A stretch of DNA of 64,000 nucleotides from Spirodela intermedia (Eukaryota; Streptophyta; Magnoliopsida; Alismatales; Araceae). Below, piece after piece: positions 47,612 through 60,252 of the stretch; the stretch's first letter is position 1; each line of letters starts with the position of its first letter. The translations under genes and the position numbers were made by a program. The notes under the pieces were generated by a model. That model ran no database searches, was not told where the DNA came from, and saw nothing but the letters and a program-made list of their open reading frames with translations. The DNA lies in the NCBI GenBank assembly GCA_902729315.2, contig LR746270.1, positions 4,590,221 through 4,654,220 of the forward strand, written 5' to 3'.

Positions 47612-47740
47612 GAAGCCCAGATTTATCAACTTATGGCTAAGGTGATGGTTTTGACACAAGGCATCAAGTCTGCCAAGGAGTATGCTAATAAATTCAAGTC
47701 TTTGTGGTAAGACATTGATAAATATCCACCAATTATTATT
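47612..47740 (+). mobile_element. Decayed LTR retrotransposon gag fragment
   Basis: Translation in one frame gives EAQIYQLMAKVMVLTQGIKS, then AKEYANKFKSLW, a stop codon (TAA), and DIDKYPP. This matches the gag region of plant LTR retrotransposons (the helical part around K-L-SLW-DID-Y-PP). No LTRs, protease or polymerase region could be found nearby, so this is a remnant. The Copia/Gypsy assignment is uncertain. Confidence 0.6.
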
Positions 47741-47930
47741 AGCAATGTAGAGTCAAAATGATATTCGGAGAGCCACGTAACAATAAAAAATGATCCAAAT
47801 TTTCAGAACACACAAACATGAAGTCCCCAAATACGCTCGATGATCAAACTCCTAACCACATCTATACTATGACTCTTTGAATATATGACATTGTCGGCGT
47901 AAATTGGAAAGTACCTTACTGTCCTATTCT

Positions 47931-48276
47931 AAGAGGGAGAGAGAGGGAGAGAGTAGAGAGAGAGAGAGAGAAAGAGGGAAAAAGAAAGAGGGAGGGAGAG
48001 AGAGAGAGCAAAAAGAGAGAGTTACTGTCGGAAAGGCCGAGAGGGGGCAAGGGAGAGAGCGAAAGAGAGGGGGGAAGGAGAGAGAGCAAAAGAGAGGGAG
48101 AGAGAGAGCGAAAGAGAAGCAAATAGAGGGAGAGAGCGAAAGATAGGGAGGAAGACAGAGAGTGAGAGAGAGGGAGAGAGAGAGTGAGTAAGAGAGAAAG
48201 AGAGTTAGAGAGTGAGTCAAAGAGAGAGAGAAAGTAAAAGAATAGAGAGAGAGAGAGCAAGAGAGAGTGTGGGAAA
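47931..48276. repeat. Long impure GA-rich tract
   Basis: About 345 bases almost entirely purine (G/A) on the plus strand, built from GAGA and GGGAGA units with AAAG interruptions. Long open frames in several frames here are artefacts of the repeat. It is the longest polypurine tract in the window. Confidence 0.9.
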
Positions 48277-50197
48277 TGAATATAATCTATATAGGATCAC
48301 AATAACAGTGAAAACTCAATTTCTGAATATCAGTGAGAGTAAATAGAAAAGAAATCACTAAGTTATTAAGAACCTTGATAAAAATAAGACTTCCATCAAA
48401 CACTTATAATTTAGGTCTCAATATCTTAGAGAGTCAGCAATGGACTCTTATCTCATTTTATAAAAAAATCACTTACAATAAAAAGAAGAGGAAAGACCAA
48501 GTAAAAGAAAGAGAGTTGATGAAAAGCGATAATAGAATCAAAGGAGAGAGATAGATCTCGTCGTCCTTTGTGCAGGTAGCCCCACACATATCTGGGGTGA
48601 TGGTTTCAACCACCCTTGTTTCTCGCTCTCTCCTAGATACACGACCCTCACATCTCGCACGTCCCCCGAACGGGTCAAAAGTTTTTATTGAGAGAGAGAG
48701 CTAGAGAGAGAGAGATAGAGAGACGGGTCTCCTTGTAAGTGATATTGGGAGAGTAGGTAATAACCAAAACGGATCCAAGTTTTTAGAACAGACATAGATG
48801 ATGTCTTGGTCGTCCTCAATTCCTCATCCATTAAGGCTCTGAGCACATGTCAATGTTGAAGGGCATAAGAATGGGGGATGAATGTTTTGCTATCGGTCTT
48901 CATGTGTTTCTTCATATCTACGGCTATGACGAACTTTCACGTGAATCAATTATATGTATTACGAGCCTCCTACAGAGAGTCTTGTGACAAATTAGCTGTC
49001 TTACCCGACCCCATCTATCTTCCACTCTCTTCACCCCGCCCATTTCTCTCTCTCTCCACGCCCCCCTCCCCGCCTTTACCCTCGTCTGTCTGTCAGTCGC
49101 TACCATCTTCCCCCTCAGAAAGTCCAACCTCCATCCGTTGGCTAAAACCAGTACCTTCGAGGTCCCCCACTCGCCCTTCTCTTCCCCAACCCTTCAGCGG
49201 CGCTTCTGGGGTCACCCCCTTCACTCCGACGCTATTTGTTTTCTCCAAGACATTATTCAGGAGAGCTCCATACTTCGCCCCTCCAGCGGCAACCCCCTTT
49301 CGGAGTCAGCCCAACCAGGTCCCCAATACACATCTCCTGGCACCCAGGACCGGCATTGACCTCCTCTCTCTTTCTCTCTGTCTCTCTATCGTTCTGTCTG
49401 TCTCTATATCTATATATTTCTCAAAGTTTCGGTGAAAATTTTAGGGAAAGACTCTAACTGCCTCAAAGAGGTCCGCATCAGAGCTTACCGCGAGGGGTGT
49501 GATATCACTATTTGTGTGCTGAACATGACATTTTCTCTTTATATAGTTATAGGACAAAATCAGCAAACTTTGTCTTAAACTATTTCTAATACCTTAAATA
49601 TCTTGTCCAAGCAGTAGCATTGAATTTATTCAAGTTACTCTATTCAACTGTAGTGAGAGATTCTATATGTAGACCTTTGCAATGGCTAATATATTTCGTG
49701 GCACTTCGGAATTAACTAATAAAAAATAGTTCTCGTCATGAACGCCTGCTAGGAAACATTAACTGATGCATTGTAAGAATGATGATCCACTAGAGAGAGA
49801 GAGAGAGAGAGAGAGAGATCCAATTCCAAAAAATATTACTATTGGTTTTCTAGCCTCGGCCAAGTGTCGGTGGCCGCAAATTGGTTGTTGTATATGTATA
49901 AAATAGTTTGTCTTAATAAAGGTAATCAAGAATTGGGGCCACTCATGTCCATGTGATTGTCGTGCCTCACCATACAGGTCAGATGCCCGAAAGGCCGGAG
50001 ACCAATCAAGTTTCGAAACATGCCTGGCCCGATCGGGTTTTCGCCACTAGACTTCAATCTTACACACAAGGATTTCTATAGGAAGGTTCTACGTGTGAGT
50101 ATTCAAAAGATGATAGAAGACGAGGCCGAGACTGGATAGTGGCGAAGAGGCTACACTAGAGGCACAGAGCGAGGGTTAGTGAGGAAACGAACGACCT

Positions 50198-50234
<37 letters not shown>

Positions 50235-50289
50235 TGCATGGTACATGCTTCTCTACTCGGTGGAATCATCTATCCAATTAGTTTCCCGT
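48277..50289. other. Intergenic region with microsatellites; no gene supported
   Basis: Holds GA runs at about 48690-48722, 49793-49819 and 50197-50233 and CT-rich DNA at 49020-49100 and 49360-49420. A GC-rich stretch at 49120-49360 and a short open stretch at 49957-50139 (coding VRCPKGRRPIKFRNMPGP) have no recognisable family. Confidence 0.4.
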
Positions 50290-51048
50290 GTGGATAAGAC
50301 GGCGATCGCCGGTGTGAGGCTCTTGCCGAGAAAGCTGGCTTTACTAGCGTTGTGCCTGGATGATATCAAGACAGTCAAGAACAAGCTCAATGCGGTAAGC
50401 TTCTACTGTCTATGACGTTTATCACGCTATCCTTAGTTGCTCACCAAGGGTGATTGAACTCACAAGATATATGGGTTATTAAAAAACATTATAGGCAAAT
50501 TTCAATTATCTAATTATTGTGCCCTAATACTGAATCTCTTTGGTCCAAAGGTACCCTCTCAGAAATAATTCTCTGTAGAAATTTCTCATTTCTCAACTAT
50601 TAGATCCCCTTTTCAAGAACCCCCAGTCAACCCAAGCATATTTATTTCACAGATTGGTTGAGTCATTCCTCATGTTTATGTTTACAGGCTATAGATTTTC
50701 TCAACCATCAGCTGTATTCCAACACAGACCTAATCCTCTCGAACATCGTCGGCCCTTTGGACGTTGTCACATTTGCAAAGAATCACATCACTAAGATTTG
50801 GGTTACAACAACCAGTCCACCTCTGGTATGTTTTTCTCTGTGAGCTTCCACTGTTGTGACTGATGGGTAAGTGGTACGATAAAAATGGTGCCTTTCTCCG
50901 AGTGCTGCAGGCTCTAGAGATCCACATGCTGACCTACAATGGAAAGGCGTTTCTAAATGTCCTAGTGGCTGCGGACATCATCCCTGCCCCTGAGCTGCTG
51001 TGCAAGTCCAGAGTGATGGATGCTGAAGACTATGGATCGGAGTCGTGA
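50290..51048 (+). pseudogene. Truncated WSD1-like wax ester synthase/acyltransferase
   Basis: Three exon-like pieces match the WSD1 (wax ester synthase/diacylglycerol acyltransferase) family: about 50290-50394 (VDKTAIAG, then LDDIKTVKNKLNA), 50688-50825 (NTDLILSNIVGPLDVVTFAK) and 50911-51048 (LEIHMLTYNGKAFLNVLVAAD), with usable splice sites. The last two form the family's C-terminal domain (SN-VGP motif, DUF1298). The catalytic HHxxxDG motif and the large central exon that should lie between the first two pieces are absent; only about 290 bases separate them. The product cannot be a working acyltransferase. The retained open frames suggest a recent break or a residual transcript. Confidence 0.75.
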
Positions 51049-51063
51049 TGTTCTTGTAGTTGT

Positions 51064-51102
51064 TCTCTCTCTCTCTCTCTCTCTCCCTCTCTCTCTCTCT
51101 CG
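51064..51102. repeat. CT microsatellite
   Basis: (CT)n of about 39 bases with one CC interruption, directly after the stop codon of the WSD1-like fragment. Confidence 0.9.
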
Positions 51103-51524
51103 CTCAAGAAGAATGATTCAAAATTTTCATTACTTCTCAAGAAAGAAACAAGCTACCTTGGGCAGTTATGTCGCATCTAATCAGAAGTATGCCGAAGAAC
51201 TTGGCCATCATCATCCTCATCAACAGCCGTCTGATTCTCACACCGCACCTCACCCTCGCCTCTCGCCGAGTCAGCCGTGCCCGTCTTCAGTCGGTGATTG
51301 ATTAATGACGAGGGTGGTTGACTAATTCAAGAACAAGAAAGAACAGGAGTTGGCAGATTATCTGGGATGGGAACTATAACTGGGCTGGAATTTTCAATGG
51401 TCCGAGGGCTCAGATCAATCAGCTCGGAAGCACAAATCTCTCAAAAACCCAGAAGAATCAATCTTCTTCCTCATTGCTGTGGCGTGTTGGCGACTATATA
51501 CTCTTTCCTTCTGTAAGAATTAAC
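51103..51524. other. Spacer between the WSD1-like fragment and the MFS gene
   Basis: No gene seen. Contains the 3' flank of both the plus-strand WSD1-like fragment and the minus-strand MFS gene, which converge here. Confidence 0.5.
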
Positions 51525-54500
51525 TCACAACTTACGCCAATTTGGATGCGGATGCTTCCTCCAGCGTTTCAACATCTGAATAAAACCCGCCGCAATGAAC
51601 AGCCCAAGTGCAGAGAAGGCAACGATCCAGGCGTTGCTGAGATTTCGATAGTAACCACCCTACAAAGAAAGAGGGAGATTATATAATTCAAAACGGTACA
51701 TCATAAAAGGTGAAATGAACCGCGTGTCCGATGTGTTCTCAGAGTCAAGATGAGCAAACCTGAACCACGACGAGCAATATGATAGCATTTGCAGGGGCAA
51801 AAGATAGGCTCATCATGCCGCCACGAAGCTCATTGGGGACATATCTGCTCAGAAAACGCAGATGATATAATTAACTCTCAGACGGAATCTAGGAACGGCT
51901 ACGTAAACAACGGAACCCAAAAAAGGAGCACCTACGCGGTCCTCAGCCGTGCGAGTGATGGAAAAATTAAACCGCAGCAAGCATGGAATACGCAGAATAG
52001 TACCACCAAAACCCCGATCTCCTGGTAGTTTCATCAGAACCAACAGCTAAAGTTATATGTGTTGCATCTGAGATGATGCCAGATGGGATCCACTGCTATA
52101 TATATTTTACCTGATAGTCATAAGCTACTAATGTTAGAGACAGGCCCGCAATAGCAAAGGCAAAACTCAGATAATCCTCATTATGGATATTAGATGATCC
52201 GGCGCCGGAAAGCCAGGGAAATGTGGTGCTCCCGAGCATTCTTGAACCAAGAAAACATGGGTATATCAGTGATAGATTCACATCCCTCCCATCCGCCTGT
52301 AGTAAAATTAACAAAGAGGGGCTTGTCAACAGGACCCATGATATCTTAAAAGTTTCAAGTTCTGGTTGTCAACAGGATACATTGATTGTGCACCGTAAAT
52401 AATGAAAAAAGGAAGATAAAATAGCCATGAGAGACGTACCACTATAGTTGGTGCCCACAGAATCCAAAATATTGAAACAGAGAAATGAAGGCAGCCTTGT
52501 GCGCCCGCTAGCAGCCATATCCGTTTATCTAGAAGAAAGCAACAATTAAATAAGGGAATAAGCGAGTCCTTAAAGGCCTCGGAAGACAGACAGTCACCAG
52601 ACAATTCTGAAAGCTGCTGATAGTCAAAATAATGAGTGTGGCCAATAGGTAAAAACCCAAAGTTAGACAGTGGAACTGGGAAGAGGGCAACTTTCACAAT
52701 CAATGATTTTTACGTGTCACCAATGGCAAAGAGGCATTAAAATAGGAGTACATCATGAATATACCACAGTTATGATTATTTTATCTATGAGTGCTGGGCA
52801 TCATTGAATCATGGACAATGAAAGCTTAAGCTGGACCAAATATCTTCAAGAAGCTTGGTCCTTTACAGATTTCTCTATAGACCTTTCAGCTCAGATTTGT
52901 ATAAAATCGTACCAATCAGCGTTTCATTATTAGGCTTGGACAAAATCTGGCTGTATAGTACTTGCCTGCATTTCGATTCTAGGTCTGGATAATATCTTCC
53001 GATAGTGCTGCACCATTGAATATATATAAGTTTGACTATGTGCATTTAGTTTCTGCCAGAACATAGTAATAGACCATTGTGAAACTAACAACTCCATCAC
53101 AACATAACAGTTAAACTAAAAACTGACCTCTAGGGTAACTTGCACATATCCAATTCCTACTGATTTTGTTGTAAGAAAGATACTGCCACAAAAAGTCATA
53201 ATGATAAGAGGGGAATCTCTAAAATGGGAATGGCAAGGTCCGGGAGCAAGAAAAAACGAGTTGCACAAGGGATAGCAACAATGAGGGATGAAGTTCACAA
53301 AAACCCCATGAAACGGTATACAGATGAGAAAAACCCATTTCTTTTTTAGGACACAATGCATGAAAGAGCAGGTTGAAAAAAAAACGTTTGAGAGAAAAAG
53401 AATGAAACAATGAAACGTTTGTATTCATATCCTGCACTTGAACTAGTTGAACTACTGGCTGATGGAGAATGCGCTGATGACCTCCTAAAACACAACGTCT
53501 TCCTCTTAAGTATCGTTAAAATGCTTTTTACTCCCATTTGAGCATACAAAAAGAGAAGGGCAAAACACTAACTATTTAATAAATAGAAAAGAAAATAAAG
53601 CAGAAATGTAGCCTCATTCACTGTAGGACGAGATCCAATCCTGCTACAGAAAGAATACAAAATAGCTACAGAAAGCTATTTGCATGCTTCTGCGTAATGA
53701 TTTGTGCACACGAATCGAAAAGACACTAGATTCTCAGAACTGGGGATATTTATAGAAAAGGTATCCCAGAAATCTGAATTCATTAAAATTTTAAAAAAAA
53801 ATCAAAAATTAAAGAACACGCTTGTCATACCCCTTAGAATATTCATACAAAAGGAATTCCCGTAATCCCTGAAAGAAGCAAAGTGCTTATGTCCATTCCA
53901 CATCTTCCTGATACACAGGATGCTTGTCAGTGACAATAGAGCAGCTGGAGCAGAGGGGAGGAAAAATCCCTTCTCAAGATCCGTGACCAACAAATTCGCA
54001 AGTGCTTGACTTCCAATGAGAGACGCAGACTCAAAAAATATCATCAACCAGAAAGTATCTGTCAGTAAATCTTGCCTATGACCTTGCTGCAAAAGAAAAG
54101 AGCAGCTGAGGGATGAGATTGCTGTGATTTCAAAAAATAAGTGAATAATTTTAAGAAGAGAACATACTCTTTCATGCTCTGTCGTCATCCACGTCTCAAA
54201 ACTGAACAAAAATATAAATGAGGCAAGTGCCAAGCATACACTCGACATCCAGATAATAGGATGCGCAGATATGCTCCTCAGGACATCAACAAAAAGATGC
54301 AGGATGCAGTATGTAATACATGCCTTCCTCGGACCACTGAAGAAAAATGCAAGAGAGTATCTATTAGAACTAAAATTATGGTAGATACACCATAATCAGT
54401 AAACTACAACATGTTTGGTCAGATAACACATACCCAGCGACAGAAAGAAAAAAAATTACACACCAAGAAAGAAAAAAGGAAAAGAATAAGACCAACAAAA

Positions 54501-55430
54501 AATTCTCATATTCATCTACCCTATCAAAATGAACGTCACTAGCATCAATTCTGTAGGCCATTCAACATAAAACAGATAGCCAGAAGTCACCAAACTTTTC
54601 TGAAACCAACTGTCATTCCTCACCCTCCAAAACCTCAACTGACCATACGATGCATCTGTAATGCGGTCGACCAACTGTACTAGTGAGAGTGTGACATAAA
54701 ATTACCACAATACTTACAATATGTCAGAGAGTACTCCTAAAAAAGAACCAATGGAGAGAGTGGCAGCAATTCCTGCACAAAGGCACAACACCATCTGCTC
54801 CCTGCTAGCTCCGTAGTGTTGATACTCATCCTCCCCGAACACTGTCTGAAGGCCGCCAATCACTGATGAAACAGTGGAGAGAAACAGAGAGTTTAAAAAG
54901 ACAACAAGGATTCCGTATTCTCCATAGTCTAGCAAAAGTACATTATCGAAGAAAAGCATAGATTCACCCACCGCTAAGTGGTGAAACGAAAAGCAATAGA
55001 AGGAGAAGGTAGAAAGTCACATGCCGGTAAACTTCCAATCCGTAGAAGTGCAAGAAATGGTTATCAAAATATGGATGAAGAATGATGACGTCAAACTAGA
55101 TCGGCGCATGATCCAAAATAAATCGCAGACAAGAAGCGGATGCTAAAATGCTAACAAGACAAGAAGACAAAGTTTCATAAAGTGGGAGAGTAATTGACCT
55201 GAAGCAAGAGAATATATAAACAAGAAGCTCCTCTGGAAGCTCAGGAACGACGTTGTGGAGCCAAATTCAAGAAGAGAAGAATGGGCGGCCCTCGCATTCG
55301 TTGCAACAACGACAGTGGATTTCTTCGAAAGGTACGGAAACAGGAAGATCGAAGACAAGCAGGAACAGAAGAGCAAGAAGAAGGTTCGGGAGCCCGGCTC
55401 CCATTCCACGCGCTCAATCACCAACCCCAT
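51525..55430 (-). CDS. Major facilitator superfamily transporter, MFS_5 / MFSD5-like
   Basis: Predicted 12-TM membrane transporter of the MFS_5 group, whose algal and human relatives are molybdate-anion transporters; the substrate of this plant branch is not established. Nine exons join in frame: 55430-55199, 54862-54718, 54336-54168, 54086-53831, 52528-52440, 52296-52111, 52021-51936, 51844-51760, 51659-51525, giving 460 residues. The start at 55430 (MGLVIERVEWEPG) matches the family start; an in-frame ATG 18 bases upstream is less likely. Family segments seen: GLQTVFGEDEYQHYG (exon 2), FGPRKACITYCILHLF after the second TM, FSFETWMTTEHERQGHRQD, WILWAPTIV, YPCFLGSRMLGSTTFPWL, YVPNELRGGMMSLS and GGYYRN. 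Intron 4 is about 1.3 kb. Confidence 0.9.
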
Positions 55431-56154
55431 TGAGGGAGGGAAGACCACGTCTTCAGATCTCAGGTATGCAAGCTATGCAGTGAGGCAATATCTCCGGAAT
55501 CCGTTAGAAAGACCAGACGACGGTATCGGAACGATCTCGTTGCTGAAGTCTGAGAAGACCGGCGACAGTGAGCGATGGAGGTGCGGGTTCCACAGTCCGC
55601 CGCCGCTGGCGCCACCCCCGAGCTCATCCCCCCATCCCCACAGCAAACAAGGAACTTACAACCCTATGGCCAAGATTTCCCCACGAAGACCTGAATCTCC
55701 ACAGATGGAGCGAGGAAGAAGAAGGCTTTCCCCGGAGCGACGGCTCTCTCCCTCTTCCCGCTTCAGCGCCGCCATTAGCCCTCTTCATCTCTCCTCTTTA
55801 TTGTCGTCACCTCAACGGCGGTTCGACAGAGGCACAGAAGCCGTCCCAACGGTGGTTCGCCGCCGCAGGCTTCAAACCCAGTCGAATTTATTGTCTCATT
55901 AAAGCTTAAAAACAATATATGTATATATATATATTACTACGTATATGTTAAATATCAGATAGAAAAATAAATTTTACGACTGTTCAGTTGCCCTTTAGGG
56001 AACATGTTAGCCCCACTATCGGGGCTCACTAGACCCATTGTTCTGAGTCAAAAATTGACCTTTTAAGATATTTGAGGTCAACGAGATCTAGATCTTCAAA
56101 TTGTATGTCAAGCTTCAGCCCTAACGCTGTAAAAATCATGATAGCGGCATAAAA
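55431..56154. promoter_or_regulatory. Upstream region of the MFS gene
   Basis: GC-rich leader-like sequence up to about 55900, then A/T-rich DNA. A plus-strand open frame across this area lies antisense to the first MFS exon and looks spurious. No other gene supported. Confidence 0.45.
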
Positions 56155-56668
56155 TGGCAAATATATGGGCTACCATCCGCAGAAAACAGGTTGACTAAGA
56201 TCATGATTGCACCCCAAAAAGAATCGGTAAACCAGATCATTAACAAGAACGACATCTTTCAAGAATCGGGTCAACTGTATGGCCCGTTGACAATCAGCCT
56301 GAAAAATGACGAGATCCCTTGGACGTATGCCTGAAATATATGGGCTATCACTCTGCAGAAAGCAGAGTGACTGAGACCATGATTTCGCGAAAAAAACCAT
56401 TGGTAAACCAGATCACTAACAAGAACGACAGCTTTCAAGAACTGGGTCAACTGCATGGCCCGTTGACAATCAGCCTGACTAATGCCTGAAATATATAGGC
56501 TATCACTCTGCAGAAAGCAGAGTGACTGAGACCATGATTTCACCATAAAACAAAACATCGGTAAACCAGATCACAAACAAGAACGACAGCTTTCAAGAAC
56601 TGGGACAACTGCATGGCCCGTTGACAATCAGCCTGACAAATGACGAGATTCCTTGGAGTTATGCCTGA
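56155..56668. repeat. Tandem array of about 158-176 base units downstream of RAD1
   Basis: Three units start with GGTAAACCAGATCA at 56226, 56402 and 56560, preceded by the tail of a fourth (56155-56225). Each contains a CAAGAACGACA segment, GGCCCGTTGACAATCAGCCTGA and, in the longer copies, a palindromic CTCTGCAGAAAGCAGAG. Unit 2 lacks about 18 bases present in units 1 and 3; unit 3 stops after the CCTGAAATA segment. The array lies between the MFS and RAD1 genes, starting about 150 bases beyond the RAD1 stop codon, so it may be in the RAD1 3' untranslated region. Confidence 0.9.
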
Positions 56669-56814
56669 AATAGAACAGAAAATCACACACCTTGTTGGCA
56701 AATCAAGGAAATCCAGCAGGTCAGAGAGAGATGTAGACAGGTGATCCAAGCTTACCAGGCCCATCAATCTGCAGGCTGTAGTAAAGAGGAGAAGACTGTT
56801 TCATCAGGAAGCCC

Positions 56815-59144
56815 TCATTCATCTTCCTCTGGTTTGACATAGAACTCGATGTAAGCAATTCTAGCGGATTGCTGAAGCCCCGAAAAGTCACTGTGATGAG
56901 GATGGTGAATCCCGGGCCTAGCGACAGACACCAGATGCTGGATCTTCAGCATTCCACCCCTCCCGAAGGTCAGCTTACTTCCCCTATTATCTTTCAAGAC
57001 GCTTCCTGCAATGTTGGAAGTCGTAGCTCGGAGGAACTTGTATTTGTATCTGTGCAAGAAAAATTATCAAAAATCTGTACTGGCGCTCCCATTCACCAAT
57101 CTAACGGCGTGAGTTCATACGGAGACGGCCGAGATTTTTTATTTTTTATTTGCAAGTACCAAAAAGGCCGTGTATTTCTTAATGACACAATAATGAGATT
57201 AATACAGGAGGAGCCACCTGTATGAAACTTGACGATCACACTGGAACGTGATCAGAAGATCTGAATTCGCATAATATGGAAACTCGATCTGCCAGCCAGA
57301 TGATCGTCGATCAGTGAGGTTGGTGGATATTGGGAGGTTATAGTAGACTCAATTTAGTAAAATAACAGCCGGAGATAGAATTATTGAACCTGCAAGTCCC
57401 CATGACCTTCACCCTTGAACACGACAGAGGAAGGTTCTGGCTGTAGCAGTATCTGGATGGTAGAACTGGGCCATTCAAGATCATCAATCGCCTCCTTCAG
57501 AGATGCTGTCTGGGATTGTTGCCAGTAGAAGCAATTAACATTAAAGAAGAAAAGTGTGTATAATCCCAGTAAAATATTATAGAAAAAAAAGCTGGTGAAA
57601 CTCCTGCTTGGTGAGTCAACGAAATATGCAGAATATGTTACCTTAATGGTGAAACTGAGAGGATTATTCCTGCTGGGTCCAAAATCACAGTCCCAAGAAA
57701 TTGTGTCCGCTATCCTCGTTCTGATCTCGGCATAAATGCATACATCAACTGAGTCCACCGACCTGATGAACAAGATTGTGGGATCAGAGCCTGCAAGTGG
57801 ATAGTCAAGATCTTAATCACAGCTATGGTTTCCATCGGTGAAGTATGCTTTGGCCAGATCTTTTAGAGTAAAAAAAAAAAAATCCAGCCCCAAAATCAAA
57901 CCATTGCACTTTCGGCATGAAAAAACTAGCTAAGTCAGCCATCTTCTAAATCAGTGTTCGAAGGGAAAGGCACGTCTCAGAATGCAGAAAGAAATTATAA
58001 CACTAATATAGTACAACTCTAGTCAGCTATTATCTGTTTGAAGAATATCAATGCAGTGCTGCATTGTCAAGCAAGAGCTGTATCTGCCAAATAGCATAAA
58101 CGGCTTATTGAGGATTCTTAGCTATATATTGGTGTGAAGAAGGAAGAAGGCAGCAATCTACTGGCTGAAAAAAAGGCATAGGTACTAACAGGAAGGCCTA
58201 CCTCACAATCTTTCACAGGAACAAGTTCATAGCACATGAAATGATTGTGGGCGTATGTATGTACAAAGATGAAGAGATAGAGAGAGAGAGAGAGGATGAG
58301 TCTTACTTGAGAATGAGTTGCATGTCAGGGCCAGGGTACAGGATTTCAATCACGGGGGCATGCCCTGGAGAGGAGAATGTATTCAGGCAATCAACGAGCA
58401 GCCCCAGACTCAGTCCAAACCTTGGGCGCCCCTCTGCGCTGTATTCATAGGTCAGAAACAGCTGCAAATTCAAAATGCATCAACAATACAGAATTTTTTT
58501 CGAAAGAAAAAAATTCAGTACCATGTAGTTATAATGGAAGTAATTAAGAAATCGATGGGAAAAAAGCGGAAGAGAAAAAAAATCCATGATCAAACGGGAG
58601 AACGAAAAATGCCTCCCACAATTAATTTATCTATCGATTTAGGTAGAGTCCTGACAAGAGTGGTAAGTAATTCCTTGAAAGTAACCAAGGAAGAGAGTAC
58701 TTAGAAATACTGCGCAATTATAACGGTAGAAATCGAGAGACCAGAGGGAAGAAGAATCAGAAGGAAAATAATGCTCTATGCTCAACGGAAGAGTTGAGGC
58801 AAATGGCTTCGTCAATAGATTTACCTCACGCTTCAGGTAGACTTTGGCCTGCAGACAGCCTGCTTCCTCCACGATCAGAACAATTCCATGCTCCGAAATC
58901 TCTACCAATGCGTCCTGCTCACATTTTCCAAAAATCATAAACAGACGTTGGAAGGAAGGGACAGCAAACCCTATAGGTGCAGATAACAGCCAAGCGAGCA
59001 CAGCAAGATCGTGCAGAGGAGGAGGGGGGGCACCTGGTTGCGCTTCCACCTGACGGAGGAGAGGGCGTCCACCATTCCTTGGACGCTGTCCAGCCGGCAA
59101 ACCAGGTCCGGAGCCTCGTCGGCTTCCGGTGGGGAAGAGCTCAT
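56815..59144 (-). CDS. RAD1: RAD1, subunit of the 9-1-1 DNA damage checkpoint clamp
   Basis: Forms the PCNA-like RAD9-RAD1-HUS1 ring loaded at damaged DNA by RAD17, in the nucleus. Seven exons join in frame: 59144-59034, 58914-58825, 58461-58307, 57762-57642, 57509-57390, 57288-57218, 57049-56815, giving 300 residues, the normal plant length. Family segments: MVDALSSVRWKRNQDALVEI, GCLQAKVYLKRELFLTYEY, SVDSVDVCIYAEIRTRI, KEAIDDLEWPSSTIQ, FKGEGHGDLQIEFPYY and the C-terminal RIAYIEFYVKPEEDE. Exon 4 uses the acceptor at 57763; a more upstream CAG would put a stop in frame. The start at 59144 (MSSSPPEADEAPDL) was preferred to an in-frame ATG at 59243. Site II motifs (GGCCCATT, GGCCCAATT, TGGGCT) lie within about 130 bases upstream. 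Confidence 0.95.
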
Positions 59145-59432
59145 TCCTTGAACTCCTGGAAGTATGTCTGACTGGCGGGGACGGCCATCTCCCCATCGAA
59201 ACCCCGTTCCACAGTGCTTCGCATCGGCCCATTCACGGCCCAATTACTTTTAGCGTTATTGGGCTATCAAGAGTCCTCCTTTCGAAGGGACGGTGTATTC
59301 GTGCATGTGAGATGCGTTTGGCGTTGGGGAAGAAGATGGAGAGAATGAGATTTTGCCGGTAAAATTTTGATATAGGAGATCATGCCTCTGTATTGACCTG
59401 GGTATTTTCTGATGGGCTCCAGCTTCCCCACT

Positions 59433-59503
<71 letters not shown>

Positions 59504-60069
59504 CTTCTCTCTCCTTCTATCTATGCCTCTCTCACCTCTTCTCTATCTGCACATCTTCCATGTGTATATGGATACATATTCCTCACTATTTATCCTCCCC
59601 TAACTATCCATACCCCTGTCTCACTCTATCCACTGCGTTATCTATCTACCCTCTCTCTCTCTCTCTCTCTCGCTCTCTCTCGATCTATGTATCTATCTAT
59701 CTATCTCTCTAGGAGAGTCCATCTTTCAGCATATCGCTTTCTCCCTCGCTCTTTGCAAAGAGGCTGCGGGCGAAGAAAATAGCGAGTATCCTCACTTGAG
59801 TCGGATCTGTCTCGTCGTGCTGGGGCACACTGCTTTCGATGGTCTCATTTCTTACCTTGTTCACCAACATGCATGATTCTTTGAGCCGTTCTATATCGAT
59901 ATCATAACAAACCGGATTACCCAACAAGTTATTTGATTCGGAGCCGTATTAGATCTTCTGTTCTCCATCTCTGTCATACTGACTCTCTCTCCTAATCTCT
60001 CTCCCTCTCCGTTTCCTTCTCCCCTTCTCTCTTCCTCTCTCACTGTCCTATTATCTTCCCTCTCAATCT

Positions 60070-60147
<78 letters not shown>

Positions 60148-60211
60148 CGCACGCTCTCCTGCTCTCCTGCTCTCCCACTCTCCCACTCTTTCCCCCTTCT
60201 CTCTCTCTCCC

Positions 60212-60252
<41 letters not shown>

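Noticed and set aside
47904-48260. Long Glu/Arg and Ser/Leu frames in the 48 kb region
   Set aside because: Pure products of GA/CT repeat translation.
55255-55902. Open frame of 215 codons on the plus strand at the MFS gene start
   Set aside because: Antisense to the first MFS exon and leader, no domain, Ser/Pro/Arg composition typical of a shadow frame.
56155-56668. Regularly spaced repeats, CRISPR-like at first sight
   Set aside because: Eukaryotic DNA; the units are 158-176 bases with no unique spacers, so a simple tandem array.
57780-57795. Upstream CAG acceptor for RAD1 exon 4
   Set aside because: It would put a TGA in frame right after the junction; the acceptor at 57763 restores the conserved SVDSVD sequence in phase.
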